DNA of 32,428 bases. It comes from Clostridia bacterium. Its GTDB lineage: Bacteria > Bacillota > Clostridia > Oscillospirales > RGIG8002. The stretch spans positions 1 to 32,428 of the forward strand of contig JAFTEJ010000095.1 of the NCBI GenBank assembly GCA_017453725.1, in the 5' to 3' direction. Position numbers and translations under genes: made by a program. The first letter of the stretch is position 1, and every line of letters begins with the position of its first letter. The notes under the pieces are model-generated. The model saw nothing but the letters and a program-made list of their open reading frames with translations, did not search any database and was not told the origin of the DNA. This document shows positions 25,301 to 32,305 of the stretch, one piece after another.

Positions 25301-25773
25301 ACCTCGTCGTAGTAGGTCGCGACCTCGGTGATCATTTCGTCGAGGTCGGGCTGTTCGTCGCCGCCGGCGGGGTAAATATCCTTCTTCAGAAGCGCCGCGC
25401 CGCGCTTGAGCTGGCCCTCGTATACCGCGAGCTCGCCGTTTATCCAGAGCCAGTATTTCGTATCGGCGGCGATCTTCGCGGTTATCTCGCCCGCGAGGTC
25501 GGAAGCGTCGAGCGTGACTTCCTTGCGGAACGCCATCCAGCGGTTCTGCGCTCCATCGTCGGAGGGCGACCATATCCACTTCGCGGAGAAACCGTATTCG
25601 CTTTTCGCGAAGGCGTCCTCGCCGCGCGCGACGACCGCCGCGGCGTTGTTCGCGGAAAAGTCCGGTTTCGCCTCCCCCGCCTGCGCGAAGGAAGCCGCCG
25701 GGATCGCTCCGAGCAGCAGCGCCAACGCGAGCGCGAAGGCGCATACGCGTTTTATGATAAGGGCGTTTTTCAT
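22321..25773 (-). CDS. Secreted GH78-like alpha-L-rhamnosidase with InlB-like repeat, discoidin and dockerin domains
   Basis: The 1150-residue protein has a signal peptide (about 1-31), an N-terminal beta-sandwich region, an (alpha/alpha)6-barrel part with the GH78-type motif DCPDSERAPWLGD (about 422-434; likely acid Glu427), a later TLSERWN...SANHGWAGG stretch whose Glu (about 693) fits the catalytic base, and a beta-rich end of the catalytic unit. Then come an InlB-type repeat (ARGYCFAGFDG), an F5/8C discoidin-like module (about 935-1085, WVYINLGERKAINQLVVYPR) and a dockerin. In the first dockerin loop GELDGDG replaces the usual Asp. It is expected to cleave terminal rhamnose from plant or microbial glycans outside the cell. 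The start at 25773 follows GGAGGG; own promoter at 25816-25844. Confidence 0.85.
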   Translation of the reverse strand: MKNALIIKRVCAFALALALLLGAIPAASFAQAGEAKPDFSANNAAAVVARGEDAFAKSEYGFSAKWIWSPSDDGAQNRWMAFRKEVTLDASDLAGEITAKIAADTKYWLWINGELAVYEGQLKRGAALLKKDIYPAGGDEQPDLDEMITEVATYYDEVVITPYLREGGNVVVALVWYYGNEGHSHVGSGQGAFLFESRMGGRLVVSDSSWRVSRHFGYQPSGRVNVHAQEFHIVYDARRGFDGFYKPEFDASGWESAAELGAAGDKPWNELWRRPIPEWKVWDRVTYTPDDTDFVQPISGGYRVLFPTNIHFGAYLKVVAPAGKTIKIQVPNAGRYSVTYTTKGGADGEAVEQEYESPAWINWWYADFTVPEGVEVVELGYRRSGYNAEEVGYFDCDDDFYDTLWRKAADTVYVNIRDTFMDCPDSERAPWLGDMVNEAQIAYYTLDESVFDALRKDISVRVNWQNEDGVISSTAPATFRYNEWAELPGQSLAGVMSWFQYYLYSGDRLTLEKAYPALLKYIELFRLDRTSFTVPFERRNGTNTQHLSWVDWGDNIDKDLCLNIWAYIGVKTVIDFASALGDAETAEYYSSVRDAMASKFDRLFWNGGEYRASTYTGPADDRAQALAVFAGLASPDKFPALRDILVNNRFASPYMVKYCIEALYIMGYPEAAEQRMKESYYNDVMNDYPTLSERWNKDGSANHGWAGGGLVSLSGYAAGVRPLEAGYERFLVKPQLGEQITKVSAGIPSVKGLIEVEAEKKDGRFTARFNVPDGSEALVGVPRAEGDTAILCGDAPVWNGGAVNADVSGVGYAYSDFGYIYFNVGAGDWRFESFAAEKPSGESFTLRVGETENGRVEVNGVPVDLPYEETFAAGAPVIVKAIPARGYCFAGFDGSVGSRESVITLTADADRELFARFAPTSLPVSENYALGCRTAVSTAYGTDPALRQRFVNDGVRETRVGENEGWSSKNLSGGRSEWVYINLGERKAINQLVVYPRINGDDAGFGVPEDFTVSVSDDGENWDAVLTAVGFERPTDFAVIGFDGVETQYVKLEGTKIRGNPYNQNRKRMQIAELEVYWYGEAPVKLGELDGDGEVTVSDALLALRASAGLLAPSEAQAFAGDFDGDGRITVADALSALRCAVGLVRERLV

Positions 25774-25815
25774 AGCCGTACCCTCCAAAAGCCTTTTTTA
25801 TATGCCTGCAGATAT

Positions 25816-25844
25816 ATTCTATCACGCCGCGGGCGTTCCGTCAA
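25816..25844 (-). promoter_or_regulatory. Sigma-A promoter of the rhamnosidase gene
   Basis: On the minus strand TTGACG (25839-25844), 17 nt, TAGAAT (25816-25821), 43 nt before the start. It stands divergent to the rplU promoter. Confidence 0.7.
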
Positions 25845-25908
25845 TACGCGCGGAGGAGACTTCGCATAATATATATTGATAATTTTCGCAAATTCGCGAA
25901 AAAAACTC

Positions 25909-25937
25909 TTGACAAAAGCGCGGCGACAGTGTAAAAT
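25909..25937 (+). promoter_or_regulatory. Strong sigma-A promoter of rplU-prp-rpmA
   Basis: TTGACA (25909-25914), 17 nt, TAAAAT (25932-25937), with an A/T-rich stretch upstream that could act as an UP element, as expected for a ribosomal protein operon. Confidence 0.88.
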
Positions 25938-25950
25938 AGCCTTTGCCGCG

Positions 25951-26004
25951 TGTTGAGGGCGTGTTTTTTGCACGCGTAAAAGGCGCTTCGCCTGCCCTCG
26001 AACA
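25951..26004 (+). ncRNA. Probable ribosomal protein L21 leader (three-way junction)
   Basis: In the rplU 5' UTR, a long closing stem TGTTGAGGGC with GCCCTC(G)AACA (25951-25960 with 25994-26004, one bulge) encloses two hairpins: GCGTG/CACGC (25959-25963 region with 25971-25975) and AGGCG/CGCCT (25980-25984 region with 25988-25993). Position before rplU and a multi-branched fold fit the L21 leader known from Firmicutes, thought to be bound by L21 for autoregulation. Assignment is by position and fold only. Confidence 0.6.
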
Positions 26005-26033
26005 GCGAGTCCTAATGAAAGAGAGGCTTTGTA

Positions 26034-26384
26034 ATGTACGCTATATTCGTAACCGGCGGAAAACAGTACAAGGTTGAAAAGGGAGATCAGATCTACATCG
26101 AGAAGCTCGATGCAGCCGAAGGCGACGAGGTCGTATTCGATCAGGTTCTTTTTATCGGAGACGGCAAGAAGAACAAGATCGGCACCCCGACCGTCAAGGG
26201 CGCGACCGTAACCGCTTCCGTTCTGAAGAACGGCAAGGGCAAGAAGGTCACCATCCTGAAGTATAAGCCCAAGAAGGATTCCCGCAAAAAGCAGGGTCAC
26301 AGACAGCCTTATACGAAGGTTGAGATAACCGCAGTTTCCGCCTCCGCCAAGAAAGCGGAAAAGACGGAAGAAGCCGCCGAGTAA
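26034..26384 (+). CDS. rplU: 50S ribosomal protein L21
   Basis: The 116-residue protein starts [18 protein letters not shown] and has the L21 core motifs ([40 protein letters not shown]). It binds 23S rRNA in the 50S subunit. The C-terminus has a Lys/Glu/Ala-rich extension of about 12 residues beyond the typical end. It is the first gene of the rplU-prp-rpmA operon; its stop overlaps the prp start (TAATG). Expression is from the consensus promoter at 25909 through a probable autoregulatory leader. Confidence 0.98.
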   Translation: MYAIFVTGGKQYKVEKGDQIYIEKLDAAEGDEVVFDQVLFIGDGKKNKIGTPTVKGATVTASVLKNGKGKKVTILKYKPKKDSRKKQGHRQPYTKVEITAVSASAKKAEKTEEAAE

Positions 26385-26692
26385 TGATATCCGCGGTTTT
26401 CAAAAGATCCGGCGGGAAATACGTCGGATTTGAGGTCGGAGGACATTCGGGGCTTGCCGAAGCCGGCAGCGACGTGCTTTGCGCGGCTGTTTCGGCGGCG
26501 ACCGAGCTGGCGGCCAACCTCGCCGGAGGCGAGGCGCGCGTCGACGAAGCGGCCGCGAAGGTCGCGGTCCGTATCCCCCGCCCCGACGAAAACAGCGAGC
26601 GCGTGATAAGCGCATTGCGCGGTCAGCTCGAGAGCTATTCGGAGGAGTATCCGGATAACATCAGAATCACTGAACAGGAGTGTGTGTTATGA
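26384..26692 (+). CDS. prp: Ribosomal-processing cysteine protease Prp
   Basis: The 102-residue protein belongs to the YsxB/Prp family: the catalytic pair is His21 (GGHSG) and Cys33 ([10 protein letters not shown]), twelve residues apart as in characterised Prp. Prp removes the N-terminal extension of L27 in Firmicutes and related phyla. It lies between rplU and rpmA, overlapping the former by one base and the latter by four (ATGA), so synthesis of protease and substrate is coupled. The neighbouring L27 has the matching cleavage site. Confidence 0.95.
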   Translation: MISAVFKRSGGKYVGFEVGGHSGLAEAGSDVLCAAVSAATELAANLAGGEARVDEAAAKVAVRIPRPDENSERVISALRGQLESYSEEYPDNIRITEQECVL

Positions 26693-26967
26693 TCAGATTA
26701 GGAATACAGTTTTTCGCTCATAAAAAGGGAATGGGCTCCACCAAGAACGGCAGAGATTCCCACTCCAAGCGCCTCGGCGCGAAGCGCGGCGACGGCCAGT
26801 ACGTCCTCGCGGGCAACATCCTCGTCCGCCAGAGAGGCACCAAGATCCATCCCGGCGTGAACGTCGGCAAAGGCTCCGACGATACGCTCTTCGCCACCGT
26901 CAACGGCAAGGTCAAGTTCGAGCGCGTCGGAAAGGATAAGAAGCAGGTCAGCGTCTACGAGGCGTAA
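26689..26967 (+). CDS. rpmA: 50S ribosomal protein L27 with Prp-cleaved N-terminal extension
   Basis: The 92-residue protein begins with an extension MIRLGIQFF followed by [15 protein letters not shown], the true L27 N-terminus. Prp is expected to cut between Phe9 and Ala10, freeing the N-terminal arm that reaches the peptidyl-transferase centre. The rest is standard L27 ([35 protein letters not shown]). The ATG at 26689 follows AGGAG; an upstream in-frame start at 26680 is less likely. It is the last gene of the operon, closed by the terminator at 26989-27022. Confidence 0.98.
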   Translation: MIRLGIQFFAHKKGMGSTKNGRDSHSKRLGAKRGDGQYVLAGNILVRQRGTKIHPGVNVGKGSDDTLFATVNGKVKFERVGKDKKQVSVYEA

Positions 26968-26988
26968 TTTGCTTTGATTCGAGCGTAA

Positions 26989-27022
26989 AGCGGGACAAGC
27001 GTGTGCTTGCCCTGCTTTTTTT
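26989..27022 (+). terminator. Rho-independent terminator of the rplU operon
   Basis: A 12-bp stem with one mismatch and one G-U pair (26989-27000 with 27005-27016), GTGT loop, then seven T. Confidence 0.85.
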
Positions 27023-27079
27023 GTCGCGGCGAAAAGAAGCGCGGTGGGGACGAAAGAAACGCAGGGCGCCTGCGGACTC

Positions 27080-27310
27080 GGCTCCCTCTGAGGAGGGAGC
27101 TGGATTGCCGGAGCAAAGCGAAGGCAAGACTCAGGGAGAGATAACGACGATTTTCCTAACGCATAAGCGTTGTGCCGGAGACGAGGTAAATGTGCGAGAG
27201 ATAATTTGCCGTCTTCGGAACGAAGTCCCTGCTTGAGACAGTTAGGCGTTATCTCTCCCTCAATCTCGAAGGGCTTCGCCCTTCTCGACAGCTCCCTCCC
27301 AGAGGGAGCC
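27080..27310. repeat. 231-bp palindromic MITE-like intergenic element
   Basis: The outer arms GGCTCCCTCTGAGGAGGGAGC.. (27080-27102) and its near-perfect complement (27289-27310) are each themselves partly palindromic. A second inner arm pair AGGGAGAGATAACG/CGTTATCTCTCCCT (27133-27146 with 27247-27260) is in register, and a GAAGGGCTTCGCCCTTC hairpin lies at about 27268-27284. No protein-like reading frame. The remaining gap to 27655 holds a GGGCGAT/ATCGCCC palindrome (27370-27387), a terminator-like hairpin and TTTATCTC/GAGATAAA (27558-27578), and no gene. Confidence 0.7.
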
Positions 27311-27421
27311 AAGAGGCCGCGCCGCGCCCTCAGGATGACAGAAAAACGCGAGGTTCTGCGTTTGTTCGCGGGCGATTAAAATCGCCCCTACGGTACGCTG
27401 CAAATCGCATAAACTGACAGC

Positions 27422-27450
27422 AAAAGGCCTCCCGCGAGGGAGGCCTTTTT
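27422..27450. terminator. Bidirectional terminator-like hairpin
   Basis: A perfect 12-bp stem AAAAGGCCTCCC/GGGAGGCCTTTT with GCGA loop; T-runs on either strand. On the minus strand it is the first plausible terminator after the 1443-residue protein gene, though more than 200 nt away. Confidence 0.6.
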
Positions 27451-27655
27451 GTCATAAAGGAAGAACAAAATCGGATCGGAGTCAGCGATAACCGACCCGC
27501 TTTGCCACTGAGAATCAACGCCGCAGCAGGCGCGTGGAGATAATCACCGGAACTCGCTTTATCTCACGCCGAGATAAACTATTATCTCCCCGATGAAATC
27601 GCCCGGCAAGCGTTCTCTTTCCGCGAACGCTTACCGTTCAAACGCCGCCGTCACG

Positions 27656-30600
27656 TTATTTCGGCATAAACTCGCCGTAGAGCTCAATCAGATCAATCAC
27701 GTCGCTGAAGCTGAACACTCCCTTTTCCACCGGAATCTTCAGATACGCTCCGTTGAAAGCGACGAACTGATCATAGGTCACATAATCGGCAAATACGCCG
27801 TAGTCATACAGGCCGTAAGTCTCAACGTCAGCTTCAAACTGCGCCGCGTCATATCTGAGCCTGCCGCCCATCGCAATCCAGTTATAGAAATCAGCGGGCG
27901 GAGCGACGGTCAGCAGTCCGGAGGCGAAGACGTTGAAGGCGCCGGCGGAAGTGATCGAGTAAGCCGCGGTGTATTCTTCGGTCACGGTCGCGCTTACCAG
28001 CGTAACGAGCTTGACCAAGCCGTCGGGATCGTACTGCACGAACTTGCGTCCGATATAATCGGCGTAGTTATCAGCGGTGATGTAAACGAACGCGTTCGCA
28101 TCGTAATCGAATACGCCGTGATCGCCGATGATTCTGAGTACCGTTCCGTCGGAGAACTCAAGATTCGCAACGGTATAGAGCTCGGAGCCGTGATTGACGA
28201 GGATCGCGACGCCCTGATTGGAATAGGTACCGTTGAAGAAATCCCACGCAAGGAGCCTGTCGCTGAACGCTACGTCTTCAATAGCCTTCTGAGAACCGTC
28301 AGCCAACGTGATCAGCGTTCCGGCAGCGAAGCAGCTGGAGGAAGAGGAAGCGGTAATCGTGAGGTTCGCTCTGGGCATATCAAACTCGGTATCAAGGCTG
28401 TAGGCCGTTCCGTTCTGATCTTTTATAGTGCAAGATTTCGAGTTCGACTGTTTATACACAACCGAAACTTTGATTTTATCTCCCGGCTTAACTTTGCTGA
28501 TTCTATCCCATTCTTCGCCATTTACGGTCACTGTGACAGTAGCTTCGGTCTCGGACAGATTGATCTTGAATTCTGTTATCTCTGTCCATTCAGTATGGAA
28601 CTGAACGTCTTCATCGGACGAATTGATCAACATACCGTTTTTGCCCGTGAAGGAGCTGTCGGTCGTCGACCATCCGCCAAAGATATAACCGACTTTAGTC
28701 TTGGCAGGGAGAAGGACGGTTTTTCCGGCCGGAGCAGTCAGGATATAATCATTGCCGGAGTTCTCAAGATCTCTCACTTCGAACGTATTGTCGGAATTGA
28801 TAACCAGATACTGCTCCGAAGAAACAGTCGTTTGAATATCCGTACCGCCAGTTCTCGTTGTAACCGTTCCGGAGACGGGCGCGGAGTTTTTCAGAGTAAT
28901 GAATCTGCCGCCCTGAATCTCGAAAACGTTTGCATTTCTTACATAAACCGCATTTGTTGTGGCCGACACGAAGTTGCCGCCGTATATTACGGTTTTTTCA
29001 GTATTTTTGTTATATTTCTCAAACGCATAACCGTTTGTCGCGTAGACCGTTCCGGTCTTGTCAGCGCTCGAGTCTCTGATTGCACGCTGACCGCCGTCGG
29101 TACCGGTATTGGCAGTGCAAATAATCGCTGTGCCCGAGCCGGTGTATGTGTAAGTATGACCGTTTAAATCCAAAACCATTCTTGCTGACAGATTAATGCC
29201 ATACTTATCATAGCTACTGCTTATCGATCCCTCGTCGCTTATCGTCGTATCCTTCATAAGCATTACGTAATCGCCTGTGCCGGCAGCATTAACAGCCGCC
29301 ACAAAAGAATAATACTCATCATAGGGAGTTGACGCTGTGGGAGTTTGTCTGGTATCTCCTAAGTGATAAAGACGAGCGGTAACCGCGGACTGAACCGTGT
29401 AAACCTTTTTCAGCGGATTATCCGGATCCGGGGTCACGAGAATCTCAAAGTTCTCGGGGTTCTCAACGCTCCTCGTTACGGTGGCGCCGGTCCAGGAAAC
29501 GCCGTCTGTGAGAGATACGACCGTGAACGATTCATCCTGCGCGATCTCTTTTGCCGCGGAGGCGTTTTCCACGATATAAACCGTCTCGCCGATATTCGCG
29601 AATCTGATTGCGTCGTCAGCGCCGCCGGCGTATGTGTAAATGACCTTACCGGTCTTCGCAGTGAAGGTTTCGGGTTCGGCAGCGCTGATCTCAAAGCTGT
29701 TCCCGGAAGAACCAACGAGATACTTGCCTTCTTCAACGAATCTGCCTATTGTATCGTTGGAGAAAGTGCCGCCCTTGACGGTCAGAACATCGGAATGAAT
29801 TTCGTCACTCATACGGTCCTTACCATTCTCGTCGTATTTATTCATATGCCCGGTTATGGTGTTGTTTGAAGAATAAGTTCCGCCAAGGATGGTAACACTG
29901 TCCTTATCGGTGCAAACAGTGAACACTTCGTCATATCGGGAGTTAATATACTGGTCCTTATCCACATATCCCGTCTTGTATATGTAGCGTCCGTACAAAT
30001 TGTTATCACAGTAATTTGACGGAGCGCCGCGCGTCAGATCGTCTTCGATATTCGTGAAGTAGAGCGCGGGAATGTTTCCAGACGCGACGGTCAGGTTCTC
30101 GAGAACTACGTTCTTGGCGGGAACCAACGGATGGTACCCGGAAACGGCTTCGTAATTATCGTCTCCGTAATTCAGATGCTTCCACTTAACGTTTGTCGAC
30201 TTATGCTCGCCGACGCGAATCTGGCCGTTGATCGTGCCGTCCTTGACGGTGACGGTATCGCAGTCATAGAGACGCAGGGCGTAAGCGCCGGTACCGGTGC
30301 TTGTCTGCGTAAGCGTGAAGCCGTCCATATCGAGCGTGACGTTGTTCACGCCGGTGACGGTCGCGGGATCGCTGACGTTGCGCAGGAGCGTGACGGTTTT
30401 GCCGTCCGCAGCGTCAAGAGCGTCCTGAAGGTGGAGGTAATAGGTATCGGTAGCGTAGATGACGGCGTCCGCGACCGCGGTGACGGTGCAGGTGCCGATA
30501 ACGCCGTCAGCCGTCGCGGTGATGGTGACAACGCCCGCTTTGTGCGCGGTGACTGCGCCGTTCTGATCGACCGAAATGACGGAGGGATCGGAGGAGGACC

Positions 30601-31987
30601 AGGTGATGGTCTTATAGGTCGCCTCGTCCGGCAGGACCGTTCCGGTCACGTTGGTGCTCGCGCCGACGTCGATGGTGGAATCCGCGACCTCGACGGCCAG
30701 GGACTCGACCGCGATCTTGCTGTCAAACTGAATATCGAAAATACTGTATTTATCCGACTTGATGGTCAGGATGCCGTTCTCGTGATCGTAGTAGTAGCCG
30801 ACAGCGTTTTCATCCGCGCTCGAAAGCATGCTCATTTCGACGGGGTCGGAGCCTTCGTGAGAGTGGGTGACGCTGATTATCTTGAGATCCTTGCCGATGT
30901 TCAGCTCGTTAACAACTATATTGCTGAATTCGGTAACGTCCTTGGTCTCGGAGGTGGTCTCGCCCGTCTGCCCGTCGGTCGTGGTGGTGGTATAGCTGTA
31001 GCTTATATCGTACGATACCGAGTTGATGTGGCTTTCGGATTTTATTTCGCGATTCAATACGCCGGAGGAGTCGGAGGTGTATTCCGTATCATCCGCCAGC
31101 TTCACGGACGTGTCCGCGGGGACGGTGGAAACGGCGAGCGCGTCGCGGATGACGGTTTCGCCCGCGGCGTCAACGTTAAAGTTTTCACCGGCGTTGGTGT
31201 TCATAGCGTACGCGACCGGGGGGAAGCCCGCCTGCGCGTCGTACATATTATCGAAGCTGTCGTATTCGACGGTCGCCTGCGTCGCGATGATGGTCACGTC
31301 GATGATGATCGAGGTGCCCATATATTCGTTGCCGGCTTCTTCCTGCATATGAACGGCGAGCGCGAAATAGTCGGTGCCGTCTTCGCCGTCGGTATAGCCG
31401 ACCGGGTTGATCTTACCGTAAGGCGCGGCCGTGATACGCGCGAAGGACGGGGTGACAGCTTCGCCGGAGGCGGCTCTCATCGCTTCGCCTATCGTGCCGG
31501 CGGGAGTCGTCGACGCGCTGAGGACCGCGTTCCAGTTGGAGAACTGGGTCGCGTTCGTGGCTCCGTCAACAACGGAGAAATCCAGCACGTCGGCGAGATT
31601 CACCGTGTCGTTGACGTTGACGTCTCTGACGTCGAGCAGGATATTATATCTGAGCGCAAGGTTGCCGTTGTTCTTCACGGCAAGATATACGACCTGGGTC
31701 TTGCCGGGCTCCCAGAGCGTTGCGCTGCTGTCCTGAGCGACGGCGGCTTCTCTGAAGATATCGCCTTCGCCGCCGGCGATGGATACGTATTTCGTCTGGT
31801 CGCTCTGCTCGTCATACTTATACATAAGCAGATCGACGTCCAGCGTACCGGACATGATGCGGTTGCCGGAGCTCGTGACGCTGTCGGTGTACCACGCGAA
31901 GGTGGTCCCCGCAAGCATTACGAAGCACATCACGAACGACATAAATGAGCTTATGAACGCCCGTTTCGCTGAGTGTTTCTTTGTCAT
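27656..31987 (-). CDS. Giant SipW-type surface protein with Ig-like domain, beta-helices and C-terminal Hint domain
   Basis: The 1443-residue protein has a SipW-type signal peptide and TasA/camelysin-like N-terminus (1-~240; GTTFAWYTDSVTSSGN, SGTLDVDLL), a linker region, a BIG2-type Ig-like domain (about 425-505, ITWSSSDPSVISVDQNG), beta-helix regions (about 510-800 and 900-1090), an InlB-like repeat (about 1100-1155, GYIFGGWSTT) and a Ser-rich hinge SSSSS leading to a Hint domain from Cys1219. Hint block A is CFAAGTLITLADGSQKAIED; block B is IIGDHGVFDY with His1290; the end is YSITSAGAFNVFASGLLTVAPP at about 1343-1364, where a His-Asn would normally stand. About 80 unassigned residues follow. 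N-S acyl shift and self-cleavage before Cys1219 are therefore possible, but not classical splicing. Expressed from 32143-32171 through a hairpin leader. Confidence 0.88.
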   Translation of the reverse strand: MTKKHSAKRAFISSFMSFVMCFVMLAGTTFAWYTDSVTSSGNRIMSGTLDVDLLMYKYDEQSDQTKYVSIAGGEGDIFREAAVAQDSSATLWEPGKTQVVYLAVKNNGNLALRYNILLDVRDVNVNDTVNLADVLDFSVVDGATNATQFSNWNAVLSASTTPAGTIGEAMRAASGEAVTPSFARITAAPYGKINPVGYTDGEDGTDYFALAVHMQEEAGNEYMGTSIIIDVTIIATQATVEYDSFDNMYDAQAGFPPVAYAMNTNAGENFNVDAAGETVIRDALAVSTVPADTSVKLADDTEYTSDSSGVLNREIKSESHINSVSYDISYSYTTTTTDGQTGETTSETKDVTEFSNIVVNELNIGKDLKIISVTHSHEGSDPVEMSMLSSADENAVGYYYDHENGILTIKSDKYSIFDIQFDSKIAVESLAVEVADSTIDVGASTNVTGTVLPDEATYKTITWSSSDPSVISVDQNGAVTAHKAGVVTITATADGVIGTCTVTAVADAVIYATDTYYLHLQDALDAADGKTVTLLRNVSDPATVTGVNNVTLDMDGFTLTQTSTGTGAYALRLYDCDTVTVKDGTINGQIRVGEHKSTNVKWKHLNYGDDNYEAVSGYHPLVPAKNVVLENLTVASGNIPALYFTNIEDDLTRGAPSNYCDNNLYGRYIYKTGYVDKDQYINSRYDEVFTVCTDKDSVTILGGTYSSNNTITGHMNKYDENGKDRMSDEIHSDVLTVKGGTFSNDTIGRFVEEGKYLVGSSGNSFEISAAEPETFTAKTGKVIYTYAGGADDAIRFANIGETVYIVENASAAKEIAQDESFTVVSLTDGVSWTGATVTRSVENPENFEILVTPDPDNPLKKVYTVQSAVTARLYHLGDTRQTPTASTPYDEYYSFVAAVNAAGTGDYVMLMKDTTISDEGSISSSYDKYGINLSARMVLDLNGHTYTYTGSGTAIICTANTGTDGGQRAIRDSSADKTGTVYATNGYAFEKYNKNTEKTVIYGGNFVSATTNAVYVRNANVFEIQGGRFITLKNSAPVSGTVTTRTGGTDIQTTVSSEQYLVINSDNTFEVRDLENSGNDYILTAPAGKTVLLPAKTKVGYIFGGWSTTDSSFTGKNGMLINSSDEDVQFHTEWTEITEFKINLSETEATVTVTVNGEEWDRISKVKPGDKIKVSVVYKQSNSKSCTIKDQNGTAYSLDTEFDMPRANLTITASSSSSCFAAGTLITLADGSQKAIEDVAFSDRLLAWDFFNGTYSNQGVAILVNHGSELYTVANLEFSDGTVLRIIGDHGVFDYDANAFVYITADNYADYIGRKFVQYDPDGLVKLVTLVSATVTEEYTAAYSITSAGAFNVFASGLLTVAPPADFYNWIAMGGRLRYDAAQFEADVETYGLYDYGVFADYVTYDQFVAFNGAYLKIPVEKGVFSFSDVIDLIELYGEFMPK

Positions 31988-32087
31988 TGTTTTTTCTCTC
32001 CTTTAAGGGTTTACTTTGCAAAGTATTCAAAAAGAGCGCGACCTCTTTTTGACCGGGTAAGATACAACATAATTGGCATTATGTTGT
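31965..32087 (-). repeat. Left arm of a perfect 123-bp inverted repeat (leader and start of the Hint-protein gene)
   Basis: It is identical, as reverse complement, to 32306-32428. It holds the first 23 nt of the coding sequence, the AAAGGAGAG ribosome binding site, hairpin 2 (32027-32052) and hairpin 1 (32064-32087). The identity stops exactly at the outer edge of hairpin 1. Confidence 0.95.
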
Positions 32088-32136
32088 TTATTTGCGTCGA
32101 TCCTGAAGCTGAATATACTAACAGGATACAAATATA
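31988..32136 (-). promoter_or_regulatory. Structured 5' leader of the Hint-protein gene
   Basis: Hairpin 1: ACAACATAA/TTATGTTGT (32064-32072 with 32079-32087), 6-nt loop. Hairpin 2: TCAAAAAGAG/CTCTTTTTGA (32027-32036 with 32043-32052), 6-nt loop, terminator-like. Each differs from its counterpart before the 15055 gene by one compensatory base-pair change and by loop bases. A small TTTGCAAA palindrome follows in both, then the ribosome binding site. CCTGTTAGTA near the 5' end is also shared. Confidence 0.6.
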
Positions 32137-32142
32137 TCGTTG

Positions 32143-32171
32143 ATTATATATCAAATCTTTCGGAAAATCAA
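32143..32171 (-). promoter_or_regulatory. Sigma-A promoter of the Hint-protein gene, inside the inverted-repeat spacer
   Basis: On the minus strand TTGATT (32166-32171), 17 nt, TATAAT (32143-32148), nearly the same as the 15195-15223 promoter. It lies in the 218-bp spacer (32088-32305) between the inverted arms. I see no comparable promoter on the plus strand of the spacer; its 32172-32305 part holds nothing else I recognise. Confidence 0.8.
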
Positions 32172-32305
32172 GAGTTTTCTGCAAAAAACACGAAATTTAT
32201 TCTATGGTTCTCCGGAGGCGACTGCGCTGAAAAACGCTGCGATGGGGGACACGGCGGGCGAGCACCCCTTCCCGGCGCTTTCCGCAAACGAATTCGCGCG
32301 GAGCC

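Noticed and set aside
23665-25869. 734-codon plus-strand open frame opposite the rhamnosidase gene, and similar long frames at 575-2257 (-), 6440-7579 (-), 17277-18449 (+) and 30131-31948 (+)
   Set aside because: They mirror genes with clear domains on the other strand, have Arg/Val/Asp-rich unstructured translations, no ribosome binding sites and no recognisable motifs. GC-rich codon use creates such antisense frames.
25770-26300. Minus-strand open frame overlapping the L21 leader and rplU
   Set aside because: It is antisense to rplU and to the promoter/leader, with no supporting start signal.
27003-27379. Short plus-strand open frames after rpmA
   Set aside because: They lie within palindromic repeat DNA and the translations are repetitive and family-free.
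27608-27632. AAGCGTTC/GAACGCTT hairpin as terminator of the Hint-protein gene
   Set aside because: The stem is clear but the minus strand has no U-run after it, so termination there is not supported.
27656-28333. A classical intein in the 1443-residue protein
   Set aside because: The Hint region is not inserted in a conserved enzyme, has no homing endonuclease, lacks the terminal His-Asn and is followed by only about 80 residues; protein splicing is unlikely, though N-terminal cleavage is possible.
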